Shown piece by piece: positions 1-7,279 of a stretch of DNA of 64,000 bases. The notes beneath the pieces were generated by a model that was not told the DNA's origin, made no database searches, and saw only the letters and a list, made by a program, of their open reading frames with translations. Location: assembly GCF_030143255.1 (NCBI RefSeq), contig NZ_JARJNR010000012.1, positions 16,511-80,510 on the forward strand, written 5' to 3'. The position numbers were made by a program, and so were the translations under genes. This stretch comes from Frigidibacter sp. SD6-1 (GTDB lineage Bacteria; Pseudomonadota; Alphaproteobacteria; Rhodobacterales; Rhodobacteraceae). Numbering within the stretch: the stretch's first letter is position 1; each line of letters begins with the position of its first letter.

Positions 1-39
1 TCGAGGCTCGCCACGCGACCAGCCAGTCGGGCTGCTCGG

Positions 40-282
40 TCATCGGGTCCACACCCGGTTCCCGCCGCGCCGCCACTGCGCCCATGTACCGTCCCGCTCC
101 CAGCGGGCGAGGCAGTCAATCGGAAAGTCCTTCGCTAGCTTGCCCGCCTCCATCTCGGCGCGGCACTCAGCCTCGAACTGCTCGAACGTCCCGTAGATTG
201 CTGCGAACGGCGAGAGCTGCGCGGCGGTGCGGTCCCGTTCCAGCTTTCGGACGCGGGCAAGGAGCGATTGCGTGCTGGGCAT
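40..282 (-). CDS. Small hypothetical protein of the element (80 aa)
   Basis: I do not recognise this protein. It is acidic and helical in the middle (FEQFEAECRAEMEAGKLA) and ends with a Trp/Arg-rich segment. The N-terminus (LLARVRKLERDR) could form a short coiled coil. Its start lies 4 bases after the stop of the preceding gene (287-580), so it is probably the last visible member of an operon running from 2127 down to 40. The tight spacing and ordinary codon use support a real gene. It could belong to a phage packaging or head module if the DUF5681 gene upstream does, but nothing in the sequence proves that. Confidence 0.55.
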   Translation of the reverse strand: MPSTQSLLARVRKLERDRTAAQLSPFAAIYGTFEQFEAECRAEMEAGKLAKDFPIDCLARWERDGTWAQWRRGGNRVWTR

Positions 283-286
283 GTGG

Positions 287-580
287 TCACCCCGCGCCTC
301 CCGCCGCTCTCAATGCCGCCCCCAGCTCCCGCAGCCCTGCCAGTGCGCGGTCGCGCGATGCGAGCCGCGCCCGTGCGGCTCGCATCGCGCGCAGCCCCAG
401 CAGGCGTTGTTCCGAGGGGGTCACCGTGTTGTCGGGATCGTCGCGCATAGTCTCGCGGCGGAAGAACCGCCCCGAGTGGAAGCTGAGGCCGGTGTGGTCA
501 TCTTCGCTGGCCTGCGCCCGGTGCGGTTCGGGGTCAGCGGCCCGTGCCGGGGATAACCACATCGCAGCGCGGGCGTTCAT
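287..580 (-). CDS. Small hypothetical protein of the element (97 aa)
   Basis: Unrecognised protein. I chose the ATG at 580 because it overlaps the TGA of the upstream gene (577-894) as ATGA; the longer reading back to 724 would run inside that gene. The C-terminal half is an Ala/Arg/Leu-rich helix (LLGLRAMRAARARLASRDRA), the N-terminal half is polar and probably disordered. A shorter start at MRDDPDNTVTP is also possible. It sits in a translationally coupled chain with its neighbours on both sides, which argues for a shared function, but the function is unknown. Confidence 0.5.
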   Translation of the reverse strand: MNARAAMWLSPARAADPEPHRAQASEDDHTGLSFHSGRFFRRETMRDDPDNTVTPSEQRLLGLRAMRAARARLASRDRALAGLRELGAALRAAGGAG

Positions 581-894
581 TGGTAACGCCCCTCGTAGGC
601 GGCGATTGCCGTCTCGCGAACGTCTTGGGGCAGCTCGCCCCAAAGCTCCGTCAGCGATGCCTTGTTCCGCTCGACGTACTCCTTCGCGGTGATAGGCAAG
701 AGGGTGACCGGATGGTGCTGCCACGTCGCAATCTTCTTGGCGAACGCCAGCACCTCATCGTAGCGCCTCAGCGGCACCGTGTGCAGATCGCTCGACCCGG
801 CGGGCGTGCCAATGATGACGACCACAAACCGATCTGCGGGTGTCGGTTCGTAGGCGACGACCATGCCGCCGTTCTCAACGTGATGGACCGGCAT
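577..894 (-). CDS. Hypothetical protein of the element (105 aa)
   Basis: Unrecognised soluble protein of mixed alpha/beta character (ADRFVVVIIGTPAGSSDLHTV looks like a beta hairpin; the C-terminus ELPQDVRETAIAAYEGRYQ is helical). No catalytic motif or membrane segment is visible. Its ATG at 894 overlaps the stop of the DUF5681 gene as TGATG, and its own stop overlaps the next gene as ATGA, so translation is coupled on both sides. This makes it a solid operon member. Its role is unknown. Confidence 0.65.
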   Translation of the reverse strand: MPVHHVENGGMVVAYEPTPADRFVVVIIGTPAGSSDLHTVPLRRYDEVLAFAKKIATWQHHPVTLLPITAKEYVERNKASLTELWGELPQDVRETAIAAYEGRYQ

Positions 895-1352
895 CAGTTC
901 ACCTCCCGCGCTTCCAGCGCGATAATCCGCTGTTCCAGTTCCTCGTCCTTCCGGATCGAGGAAAGGGAGCCGATGGCGTTGATAATCATCTGCCCCACAT
1001 CCGGCGGCACCTGACCGGATGCCACCGCCGCCAGCACCTGCTCGACCTGCTTGCCGATGGGCAGCTCGGGGTCAAAGTCGAACTCGACAGTCTGTGTCTG
1101 GCTGCGGAGCGTGGGCGCGATGCGGGCGAGGACAAGCCCCGCCGCCTGCATGTCCCCTGCCAGTGCGGCCTCGATCACCTTCTCCGCGACAGCCAACCCA
1201 TCATCGCGCAGGGCGGCTTGCACCCGCTGCCGCTTATCCGGGACGCCCTTCGGACGTCCGGCAGGGTTGCCGCTGACACCTTTCTGAAAGCGTCCGCTGC
1301 GTGTGTTGGGCACGTAGCCCTGCATCCACTCGGGCTGTGTCTGATCGGTCAT
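894..1352 (-). CDS. DUF5681 domain protein (152 aa)
   Basis: Seen: residues 20-36 read GRFQKGVSGNPAGRPKG, the hallmark of the DUF5681 family, followed by a basic stretch and a helical C-terminus ending in a Glu-rich coiled segment (RKDEELEQRIIALEAREV). Known: DUF5681 proteins are common in prophages, often near terminase or portal genes, and the basic GNPAGRPKG segment suggests nucleic-acid contact; no biochemical role is firmly established. Context: second gene of the leftward operon, coupled to the next gene by TGATG. Inferred: it may mark the start of a packaging module that continues beyond the left edge of the window. Confidence 0.75.
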   Translation of the reverse strand: MTDQTQPEWMQGYVPNTRSGRFQKGVSGNPAGRPKGVPDKRQRVQAALRDDGLAVAEKVIEAALAGDMQAAGLVLARIAPTLRSQTQTVEFDFDPELPIGKQVEQVLAAVASGQVPPDVGQMIINAIGSLSSIRKDEELEQRIIALEAREVN

Positions 1353-1389
1353 GGGGGCTTCCTGATCTCAACAGTTGGCGCGCAGCGGG

Positions 1390-2127
1390 TCAGGCGTGCT
1401 TCGCATAGACCGCAGCGGACTTGTCGCGCTTGGCGCGGATCGCCTCGGGACCGTCGGTGCGGATCACGTGCCCGGTGCGGGCATCGGTGACGGGCAAGCC
1501 GCCCACGGCCTTGACCGCCTCGGCCAGCACCTTGCCGCCGTGGTTCTCGAGGTAGGTCTTGGCGGAGCGCAGGGCACGCAGGCGCTGTGCGATGACGGGC
1601 TGGCGCGCGGTGTGGTACTCGACCAGAAGCACGCGGTGAATTTCAGGCGTCAGACCGGACAGCATCGGCGGCGCCCCCAGCGCACTGGCGGCAACCTCGT
1701 CGTCGCCGTCCGCGATTGCCTTTCTCACAAGGTCGATGCGGTTGGGGCTGGCTTTCAGGTGCGCCCGAACCTCGGTGCTGATGACCTCGCCCGCCTTCTG
1801 CTTCACCGGGGCGGCCAGATCGCGCTCGTACGAACCGATGGTCTTCTCGAACTGCGCCACGGCGCTGTCGATCTTGCTGGTCACCCCCGCCAGCTTCGCC
1901 CGTGCGTGGTCATCGGTTTTCAGCAACGCCGCTTCCGGGGTCAGCGTCGGGTCCGCGAAGGCCGCAGCCCGCAGGTCGTGGATGCCGGACAGGTAGCCAT
2001 AGGCTGCGTCCAGTGCCTCGGTGGCGCTCGCCACCAGCGGGGCGGTCTCGTCGGTGTACCCGTCGAGGTTGGCGATGTTGGCGCTGTGAAGCGCGGGTGA
2101 AATTCGGGTGTCGATTTGGTCGGCCAT
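1390..2127 (-). CDS. Hypothetical helical protein of the element (245 aa)
   Basis: Unrecognised. The protein is rich in Ala, Lys, Asp and Glu and is predicted from its composition to be almost entirely helical, with possible coiled-coil stretches around residues 70-110 (DDHARAKLAGVTSKIDSAV) and 170-210. There is no signal peptide, membrane segment or catalytic motif. It begins the leftward operon; the 340 bases upstream carry repeats and probably the promoter. A scaffold-like or DNA-packaging accessory role would fit a phage-derived element, but this is only a guess from context. Confidence 0.6.
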   Translation of the reverse strand: MADQIDTRISPALHSANIANLDGYTDETAPLVASATEALDAAYGYLSGIHDLRAAAFADPTLTPEAALLKTDDHARAKLAGVTSKIDSAVAQFEKTIGSYERDLAAPVKQKAGEVISTEVRAHLKASPNRIDLVRKAIADGDDEVAASALGAPPMLSGLTPEIHRVLLVEYHTARQPVIAQRLRALRSAKTYLENHGGKVLAEAVKAVGGLPVTDARTGHVIRTDGPEAIRAKRDKSAAVYAKHA

Positions 2128-2467
2128 GGTGTGGGAAACCCTGATGTGGCTTGCTGTTGCATGGCTACACTAGCTGTTAACCCCCGGGCGGTCTCCTGAT
2201 ATTTGTTTTAGATCAATGCGTTACGTCTAGTCGTCCCATTGATTGTCAATCTTTGGCATGGGCACCTCGCGCACCCTGCATGGGGCGGGACCGCGCAGCC
2301 GCGCGTACAGCGCGCGCTACAGCGGGGGTTTGCTGGGGCGCTACCCTGGCACCCCAAAGCCGCGCTCACCCCCTACAGCGCGCGCTGCGGTGCGGCAGGG
2401 GTGCGAAAGCAAACGGGGCGCTACCCTGCGGCAGCGCCCCGGTGCGGGACAGGTGGTGGAGCCGGGG
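2128..2467. repeat. Gene-free gap with GC-rich direct repeats
   Basis: No convincing gene lies here; open frames lack plausible composition. The gap contains a 14-bp exact direct repeat GGGGCGCTACCCTG at 2335-2348 and 2415-2428, and the 13-mer GCGCGTACAGCGC at 2301-2313, which recurs at 6759-6771 in another gap of the same element. Variants of TACAGCG and GCGCTACC are scattered between 2301 and 2428. The gap must also hold the promoter for the operon that starts at 2127. The repeats may bind an element-encoded protein. Confidence 0.6.
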
Positions 2468-2821
2468 CTACGCGGCGATGAACTGCTTCCAGCGGTAGAA
2501 CTGGACGTTCAGGGTGCCCGCCGCCCATCCCCGCTCGGCTGCGACTGCCTTCGCCTCCTTGAGCGTCGGTGCCTTGCCGGTCTCGGCGAGCATCCCGTCC
2601 AGCGCGGTCCACACCGCATCGAGCTTGCCCCCGGCACGCGGGCGGATGATGCCGTTGTTCTCGACCTTGACCTTGATCGGGGCGGGTTGCTCGTCGGTGT
2701 GGGTAACCACACCCGTCAGCGCGGCGCGCATTCCGTCATTGTCGAGGTTGGCGTAGCTGATCCCCGCTTCCTTGCACGCGGCGCGGAGCTGGGTCTTGTT
2801 CATCGTGGCATAGTCGGTCAT
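2468..2821 (-). CDS. Hypothetical protein with SAP/HeH-like N-terminus (117 aa)
   Basis: The ATG at 2821 is preceded by AAAAGGA at good spacing and is preferred over the start at 2845. The N-terminal segment (MNKTQLRAACKEAGISYANLDNDGMRAAL) resembles the short helix-extension-helix/SAP motif that binds DNA. The C-terminal part (GKAPTLKEAKAVAAERGWAAGTLNVQFYRWKQF) looks like a small winged or helical nucleic-acid-binding unit found in phage proteins. No enzyme motif is visible. It faces the divergent gene at 2972, so the 150 bases between them hold both promoters. A regulator or DNA-binding accessory protein is the likeliest reading. Confidence 0.55.
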   Translation of the reverse strand: MTDYATMNKTQLRAACKEAGISYANLDNDGMRAALTGVVTHTDEQPAPIKVKVENNGIIRPRAGGKLDAVWTALDGMLAETGKAPTLKEAKAVAAERGWAAGTLNVQFYRWKQFIAA

Positions 2822-2971
2822 CGGTGGTTCCTTTTCTGTTCTCACCTACGACCTGCATCACATCAGCCGTCGCGCCTGTCTCCGGCGAAAATGCATCCAT
2901 GCCCCGCTTGCGCCTCACGCCTGACACCGTTCATGTTCACCCTCTCGAACAATTCGCCGAAAGCCAGCAGC

Positions 2972-3409
2972 ATGGACGTAAAGAAACCCCGACCACAATT
3001 GACCGGCAATGCCGGGCTGAATTACGCCTCGTGGCAACTCTCGCGGCGGGGCTGGCACGTCATGCCGACCATTCGCAATGCCCGAGGATCGGACCTAATC
3101 GCCACCAACGACGACGAAACGGTTTTCCTCGGCATTCAGTCCAAAGCGCTAAGCAAGCGCTCGGCGGTCCCCCTCGGGCAGCACATCAACAACCTGCGTT
3201 CGGATTGGTGGATCATTACGATCCACGCCAACAGCGACAACCCGGTTTGCTTTATCCTCCGGTTGGAAGAGGTGCGGTCGCTGGCGGGGCAGGACCGGAA
3301 CGGTGGCGCGTGGTGGCTGGAACCAAAGAACTACGACAAGCCTGAGTTTCGTGAGGCGTGGGACCGCCTCACGAACCCCATTTCGCCGATAGCCACACCC
3401 GGGAGCTAG
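2972..3409 (+). CDS. Possible PD-(D/E)XK-type nuclease or resolvase-like protein (145 aa)
   Basis: This is the only clear plus-strand gene of the element. I chose the ATG at 2972 (MDVKKPRPQ); an upstream in-frame ATG would add a Cys/Pro-rich stretch. The core NARGSDLIATNDDETVFLGIQSKALSK has the spacing of a PD-(D/E)XK active site: an acidic residue in a GSDL segment, then a beta strand ending in Q-S-K in place of E-X-K. It is preceded by helix-strand elements (WQLSRRGWHVMPTIR) usual for that fold. Small proteins of this type can be Holliday-junction resolvases, restriction-like nucleases or inactive relatives. The substrate is unknown, and the Q replacing E leaves activity uncertain. Confidence 0.5.
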   Translation: MDVKKPRPQLTGNAGLNYASWQLSRRGWHVMPTIRNARGSDLIATNDDETVFLGIQSKALSKRSAVPLGQHINNLRSDWWIITIHANSDNPVCFILRLEEVRSLAGQDRNGGAWWLEPKNYDKPEFREAWDRLTNPISPIATPGS

Positions 3410-3414
3410 CGGCG

Positions 3415-4080
3415 CTACCCCATCTTCAGGGGACCAAACATCCCTGACTGCACCATCGCCATGTAGATGTTCTTCATCGCAATGGCGGTGTCCTGTTCCA
3501 CGAACAGCGACGACCTAGCCCCGTGAGGTACGCCAAGAAGGTAGGGGCGCATGGTCTCCCAAGATTCCGCCCTTTCCGCCCACCGCCAACACGGCAGCTC
3601 CTGCTCAAGCATGAGCGGCACCGCAAGCGACTTCGGAACCATCTTGCCGGGGTTGAGGGGCTGCGACCATTCACAGCGCACCAGAACCGGGGTGGTCCCG
3701 TCTGCGTAGAACGGAATGTCAACCTGCTCGGCGGTGATGGTCGCGCACGGGTGGCTGGGCAGCGCCTCCACCGCCTCAATCACCCTGTCGGGGTTACCGT
3801 AGGGGCAGGTGATAAAGCCGTGGGCGAAGTGCCTCGTGTGGTCGAGTCCCTCATACCCGCAGCGTTCGTTCGGGTTCGTTTCGGGATGCCGCCCATCATG
3901 GTTCACAACAAGCGGGTGCCAGGTCGGGTAGGCGTCCACCACGGGACCGCACTTGTCTACGATGTCGAGCAGCGCTTCTTCTGCGCGCTGACGGTCGGGA
4001 CCGGACAGGTGCCTGCCCAACAGGTACGACTTGACCCTCTCGTAGCCACCGGCTGCGTCTTCTTCTGCACGAAATGCCAT
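3415..4080 (-). CDS. Hypothetical protein of the element (221 aa)
   Basis: I do not recognise this protein. Start choice: the ATG at 4080 (MAFRAEEDAAG) has a GGAG ribosome-binding site six bases upstream, whereas longer readings to 4092 or 4248 do not. The sequence is soluble, with a Cys/His-containing central region (CGYEGLDHTRHFAHGFITCPYG) that might bind metal, and no membrane segment. It is convergent with the PD-(D/E)XK-like gene at 2972, the two stops being 6 bases apart. Upstream lies the large inverted repeat region at 4329-4507, so its promoter is probably embedded in or beside that structure, and the gene may be controlled by whatever binds there. Confidence 0.55.
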   Translation of the reverse strand: MAFRAEEDAAGGYERVKSYLLGRHLSGPDRQRAEEALLDIVDKCGPVVDAYPTWHPLVVNHDGRHPETNPNERCGYEGLDHTRHFAHGFITCPYGNPDRVIEAVEALPSHPCATITAEQVDIPFYADGTTPVLVRCEWSQPLNPGKMVPKSLAVPLMLEQELPCWRWAERAESWETMRPYLLGVPHGARSSLFVEQDTAIAMKNIYMAMVQSGMFGPLKMG

Positions 4081-4328
4081 GTTTGACTCCATACGACATG
4101 CTTCACGCATGAATTTATCACGGTACGCATGAAATTCAAGTATCGTGCGCAACATGCGTTCACCACGCACGGCGCGGCGCTCATCGCTGCGATGGCTCCC
4201 CAGCTGGATGCTACGGAAGGTTTGGATGACCACACCGGCAACGGACACAACGGGTTAGGTGCCCCGTGCCGTTGATACCCGGTCAAGTGGACGACCATTA
4301 CACGGACGCAAATAACCGCGTAATGCAG

Positions 4329-4507
4329 GTAGTTGTAACTGCCACCCCTATATGCAAATCCGAGTTACAACACTAACAACACTAACAACACACCAAATGT
4401 TAGCGCTAACTGTTTACTATTCGTTTTGGACGAACAGCAATTTCAGATGTTAGTGTTGTAAGTGTTGTTATCCCAATTTGCATAGGGGGGGTGGGATTAC
4501 AACACCC
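4329..4507. repeat. Long imperfect inverted repeat with AACACTAAC iterons
   Basis: An AT-rich gap of 431 bases (4081-4511) contains two arms of about 60 bases. Left arm (4329-4388), in order: GTAGTTGTAACTGCCACCCC, TATGCAAAT, TTACAACACTAACAACACTAAC (two tandem iterons). The right arm (4449-4507) reads the same blocks in reverse complement, e.g. GTTAGTGTTGTAAGTGTTG then ATTTGCATAGGGG and ATTACAACACC. The centre holds a perfect 12-bp palindrome GTTAGCGCTAAC (4399-4410) and a TTCGT/ACGAA stem (4421-4435). It directly follows the stop of the ATPase gene. Such architecture suits a replication origin or a large operator. Confidence 0.75.
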
Positions 4508-4511
4508 CGCG

Positions 4512-5969
4512 TCAGTTCGTTTCCTCGGCCTTAATCGGGCGGTACAGGGTGAGGTTCTTTGCCCCTGTGGTCAGCTCGACTTTATGGACAAATTCGAATT
4601 GACGCAGGTCCATATCGACCTTCGCCCATTGCGCCCGGTTCACCTTCACGTCCGGCAACTGGCACTCGACCTGCTCACGGGTAATGAACGGTTCGCTGCC
4701 CGCGTGGACCATCTCGACCAGCTTGTTCCGAACAATGTCCGCCACGGTGAGCTTGCGACGGTCCTCGAAGCCTTCACCCTCCTTCGGCACTGTGGTTGCC
4801 TCCTGCCACAGCTCCTCCATCGCGCGCCTGCCCCACACAACCGCCCCCGGCTCGACCTTCACCAGCACCGTGTCGGGACCATCCTTGCGCTCGTACAGCA
4901 CATGCACCGGCGCGGTCTTGTACGACAGCCCGAACCAGACGAGGTTGGTTTTAGCAACGACCGCGACGTATTCATTTTCTTCCCGAAGGTCTTGCGCGTG
5001 CAGGAATGACAAGCGCGGGCTGTTCACCCACGCCGTTGCCCCCATCACCGAATCCGCGAGGTATTCATGCTTCCCCTTGTTGGCGTGTCCGATCACGGCA
5101 ATCGTCAGGTTGTGCCGCTCCGCAATCCCTTGGAGGTAGGCCATCAGCTTCTTGACGCCCTCATCGCTGTTCGGTCCCGCCTGCCGCTCCCATGTGGTCA
5201 GCCCGACCGCCGTGTCCAGCACCACCAACCGCAGCGATTGCACCCCCGCGTGGGCGGGCAGGTTCTCGATGCGCACGGCAGCGGCAATGATCGCCGGTTC
5301 CAGGTGCTCGTATACGTTGAAGGTCGAGCCAACCGTGCGCCCTTGGTGATCCTGCTTCACGGCGACCGCCTTCACGACCTGAAGCGTCCCGTCCCCGCCG
5401 CCGGCCTTCGTGTGGCGCACCTTGATCCAGTCCGTCAATTCCTCGCAACTGATCCAGAGGGTGGAGGCGAAGCCGCTGATGTGAGCAGCCATACTCGCGA
5501 CGAAGGACGACTTTGCGCTGGACCCTCGTCCGTAGAAGCCGACAACGCACCGCTCAGGCAGATACGGGTCCAGAAGGTAGCGAAGCGTGATCTTGGCGGT
5601 ATCGCTGGACATAGCAAACTCCAATTCGATGCTGTTCGGGTCGGCCTGCGGCGGGAGTCTGGTCTGTGCGCCCTGCTTCATCCCCTCGCGCCGCGTCCGT
5701 TCTTCCTCCTGCTTGAGCTTCAGTTCTTCGCCCTTCGTAAATTCCTCTTGCAGCTTCTTGGCTTCGGCCATTCGGTCCCGCTCAGCCTCAGCTTTGCGCG
5801 CCTCAAATTCCGTTTTCCGGGTCTGAGGGTCCATTGCCGCTCTTTCTTCATGTTCGGCGCGCAGATGTTCCGGGGCGATTGACGCAAGGAACCGATCTTC
5901 CTCAGGCGTGGTCTCACGCACCGCGAACCAATCAAGCGCTTTACCATCGGCTTTGGAATTGTCAGCCAC
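4512..5969 (-). CDS. AAA_25/RepA-like RecA-fold ATPase (485 aa)
   Basis: Residues 1-105 are charged, with a long Glu/Lys/Arg coiled coil (about 50-105). The RecA-type core follows: Walker A-like GRGSSAKSS at 147-155 (Ser replaces the usual Gly before Lys), Walker B LRLVVLDT at 247-253, and an IGHANKGK segment at 293-300 matching the conserved His/Lys motif of RepA-type hexameric helicases. The last 90 residues look like a winged-helix domain (FITREQVECQLPDVKVNRAQW). Proteins of this class drive replication of mobile elements or remodel nucleoprotein complexes. It stands next to the inverted-repeat region, its likely target. No primase domain is seen. Helicase activity is inferred, not shown. 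Confidence 0.75.
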   Translation of the reverse strand: MADNSKADGKALDWFAVRETTPEEDRFLASIAPEHLRAEHEERAAMDPQTRKTEFEARKAEAERDRMAEAKKLQEEFTKGEELKLKQEEERTRREGMKQGAQTRLPPQADPNSIELEFAMSSDTAKITLRYLLDPYLPERCVVGFYGRGSSAKSSFVASMAAHISGFASTLWISCEELTDWIKVRHTKAGGGDGTLQVVKAVAVKQDHQGRTVGSTFNVYEHLEPAIIAAAVRIENLPAHAGVQSLRLVVLDTAVGLTTWERQAGPNSDEGVKKLMAYLQGIAERHNLTIAVIGHANKGKHEYLADSVMGATAWVNSPRLSFLHAQDLREENEYVAVVAKTNLVWFGLSYKTAPVHVLYERKDGPDTVLVKVEPGAVVWGRRAMEELWQEATTVPKEGEGFEDRRKLTVADIVRNKLVEMVHAGSEPFITREQVECQLPDVKVNRAQWAKVDMDLRQFEFVHKVELTTGAKNLTLYRPIKAEETN

Positions 5970-6098
5970 GGCGCACCTCCGCCGCGCGAATGCACGAATT
6001 GGGTTTACGCCTGTAATTGAAGCGCTGGCCGTGCAGCGCGGTATCGGGTAGGTTTCCCATTGTGCTTGTCTCGCTATGCAAGGTGGGATTGCGTTGCT

Positions 6099-6135
6099 AT
6101 CGCCCGGGAGCTGGTCACTTCCGGGCGATTTTATT
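6099..6135 (+). terminator. Possible rho-independent terminator reading rightwards
   Basis: A perfect 9-bp stem ATCGCCCGG / CCGGGCGAT (6099-6107 and 6121-6129) with a 13-base loop is followed by TTTATT on the plus strand. It sits in the 220-bp gap between the AlpA-like gene and the ATPase gene, both on the minus strand, so it is oriented against them. It could stop antisense transcription, or act as a stem in the minus-strand leader. No plus-strand gene that it would serve was found. Confidence 0.4.
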
Positions 6136-6190
6136 GGCGGCGCTTACTGCGGACTTGCTGCGGGCGGCTCGTGTCCAAATTCGGCAGCAA

Positions 6191-6520
6191 TTACCTGCCC
6201 CCGCCATTGATGGACCGTAAAGCGTTCGCGGAATACTCGCTGGTACTCCCGGCGCTATGCTGTTCGATCCACTCAAGAACATCACCGAGCCGGTAGCGCA
6301 CGGGCGATTGGGCAGTCGGACCAAGTTTGATGAAGCGCGGTCCCTTGGACTTGAATCTCCATATCTCGAGAGAATTGTTCCGAATGCCGAGCAGCTCGGC
6401 GGTCTCTTGGGAGGTGAGAAGTTTGTTGGGATCGGGCGCGCGATATGTCGCGGTCTCGGTCGGCGGAATAGAAGCCGCACGGTTCCCGTTGATCCACGGA
6501 GGCGTAATGGTGTCAGACAT
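6191..6520 (-). CDS. AlpA/excisionase-like helix-turn-helix protein (109 aa)
   Basis: The ATG at 6520 (MSDTITPPW) is preferred to the longer frame reaching 6610. Residues about 33-60 (KLLTSQETAELLGIRNNSLEIWRFKSKGPRF) form the winged helix-turn-helix of the AlpA/Xis/MerR-like class: LTSQETAELLGI is the usual first helix pair, and the GPRFIKLG...VRYRLGDVLEWIE continuation is diagnostic. Known: such proteins act as excisionases or as transcription factors controlling the integrase of P4-like elements. Located between integrase and ATPase genes, it likely governs excision or early expression. The N-terminal 30 residues are Pro/Thr-rich and probably flexible. Confidence 0.8.
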   Translation of the reverse strand: MSDTITPPWINGNRAASIPPTETATYRAPDPNKLLTSQETAELLGIRNNSLEIWRFKSKGPRFIKLGPTAQSPVRYRLGDVLEWIEQHSAGSTSEYSANALRSINGGGR

Positions 6521-6854
6521 ACTAGCGGTCCTATGGGGATCGGGTTCCCGCCTGTGAGCCATGTCACTCAGACGTAGCCGCGTCCCCATGGACCGCAATT
6601 TTTCGCCCAAACCACTTGGCTCAATGCCGAGAGCGCTTCCTCAGCGCGGCAGTAAGGGCAGGCCTTGGGAAGCTACAATAAGCTGCTTAATTCTAGCAAG
6701 CGAAATATTGCACGCGTTCTGCGGGTAAATGCGGTTGCACGGCCACCCCCCAAAAAACGCGCGTACAGCGCTGAGAGCGCGGGGCCACTGGTAGGGTAGC
6801 GGCCCACCCCGCACCCCCGCTGCCGCGCGGGAAAACGGGGTGTACGGGGTGCTA
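6521..6854. other. Gene-free gap upstream of the AlpA-like gene
   Basis: No supported gene lies here. The gap contains a second copy of the 13-mer GCGCGTACAGCGC (6759-6771) and two GGGTAGCGGC motifs near 6792 and 6865, related to the repeats at 2301-2428. It should hold the promoter of the AlpA-like gene. Confidence 0.5.
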
Positions 6855-7088
6855 TTAGCGCTGGGGTAGCGGCACCACATTGCTGCGGGCCGATCCCGTT
6901 TCACGTTCCCATTTTTCGAGGTGAGCGACCAACGACTGTTGGACAGCAAATTGGAGGTCGCGCAAGGACACGCGCGGGCGGTCAGGGTCGCAGCAATCGG
7001 AGTAAGTGTTTTTATCAACTTCGCAAGCGGCGTAGTCCAAAACTGAAAGAGCCTCTTCGATACTGATGCGAATACCGAGATCGGTCAT
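6855..7088 (-). CDS. Small hypothetical protein (77 aa)
   Basis: Start set at the ATG at 7088 (MTDLGIRISIEEA), which has GGGA eight bases upstream; ATGs at 7097 and 7181 are less well placed. The protein is acidic and helical (ISIEEALSVLDYAACEVD), with two Cys in DCCDPDRP and a C-terminal helix (LQFAVQQSLVAHLEKWERE). No known family is recognised. A perfect palindrome at 7111-7133 lies 23 bases before this start, so the gene may be autoregulated or repressed at that site. A regulatory or recombination-accessory role is plausible because it neighbours the integrase, but unproven. Confidence 0.5.
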   Translation of the reverse strand: MTDLGIRISIEEALSVLDYAACEVDKNTYSDCCDPDRPRVSLRDLQFAVQQSLVAHLEKWERETGSARSNVVPLPQR

Positions 7089-7110
7089 TGTGGTCATCCC
7101 ATTTGGATGC

Positions 7111-7133
7111 AGCCGTCTGCATTGCAGACGGCT
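7111..7133. promoter_or_regulatory. Perfect 11-bp inverted repeat, likely operator
   Basis: AGCCGTCTGCA, one central T, TGCAGACGGCT: both arms are exact over 11 bases. It lies just upstream of the small gene starting at 7088 and between that gene and the integrase. The odd-length dyad with a short centre is typical of a dimeric repressor or recombination-directionality-factor site rather than a terminator, since no T-run follows on either strand. Confidence 0.6.
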
Positions 7134-7279
7134 AGCGGGTTGTGATGTGATTAGAACCCGCCATTGACCCATGTCCTGCATGGCGCGCCGTTAGAAAGAA
7201 TCACAAAAGAACAGCGCGAGCAAGTGTTATTCCTGCCCGCGCTTTCAACAGTCGGTTTTTGAGCTATGGACGATGTTGG

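Noticed and set aside
4364..4470. CRISPR-like array
   Set aside because: The repeats are short tandem iterons and inverted copies without regular spacers; no cas genes are present.
4481..4490. G-run near 4484-4490 as a frameshift site
   Set aside because: It lies outside genes, within the arm of the inverted repeat.
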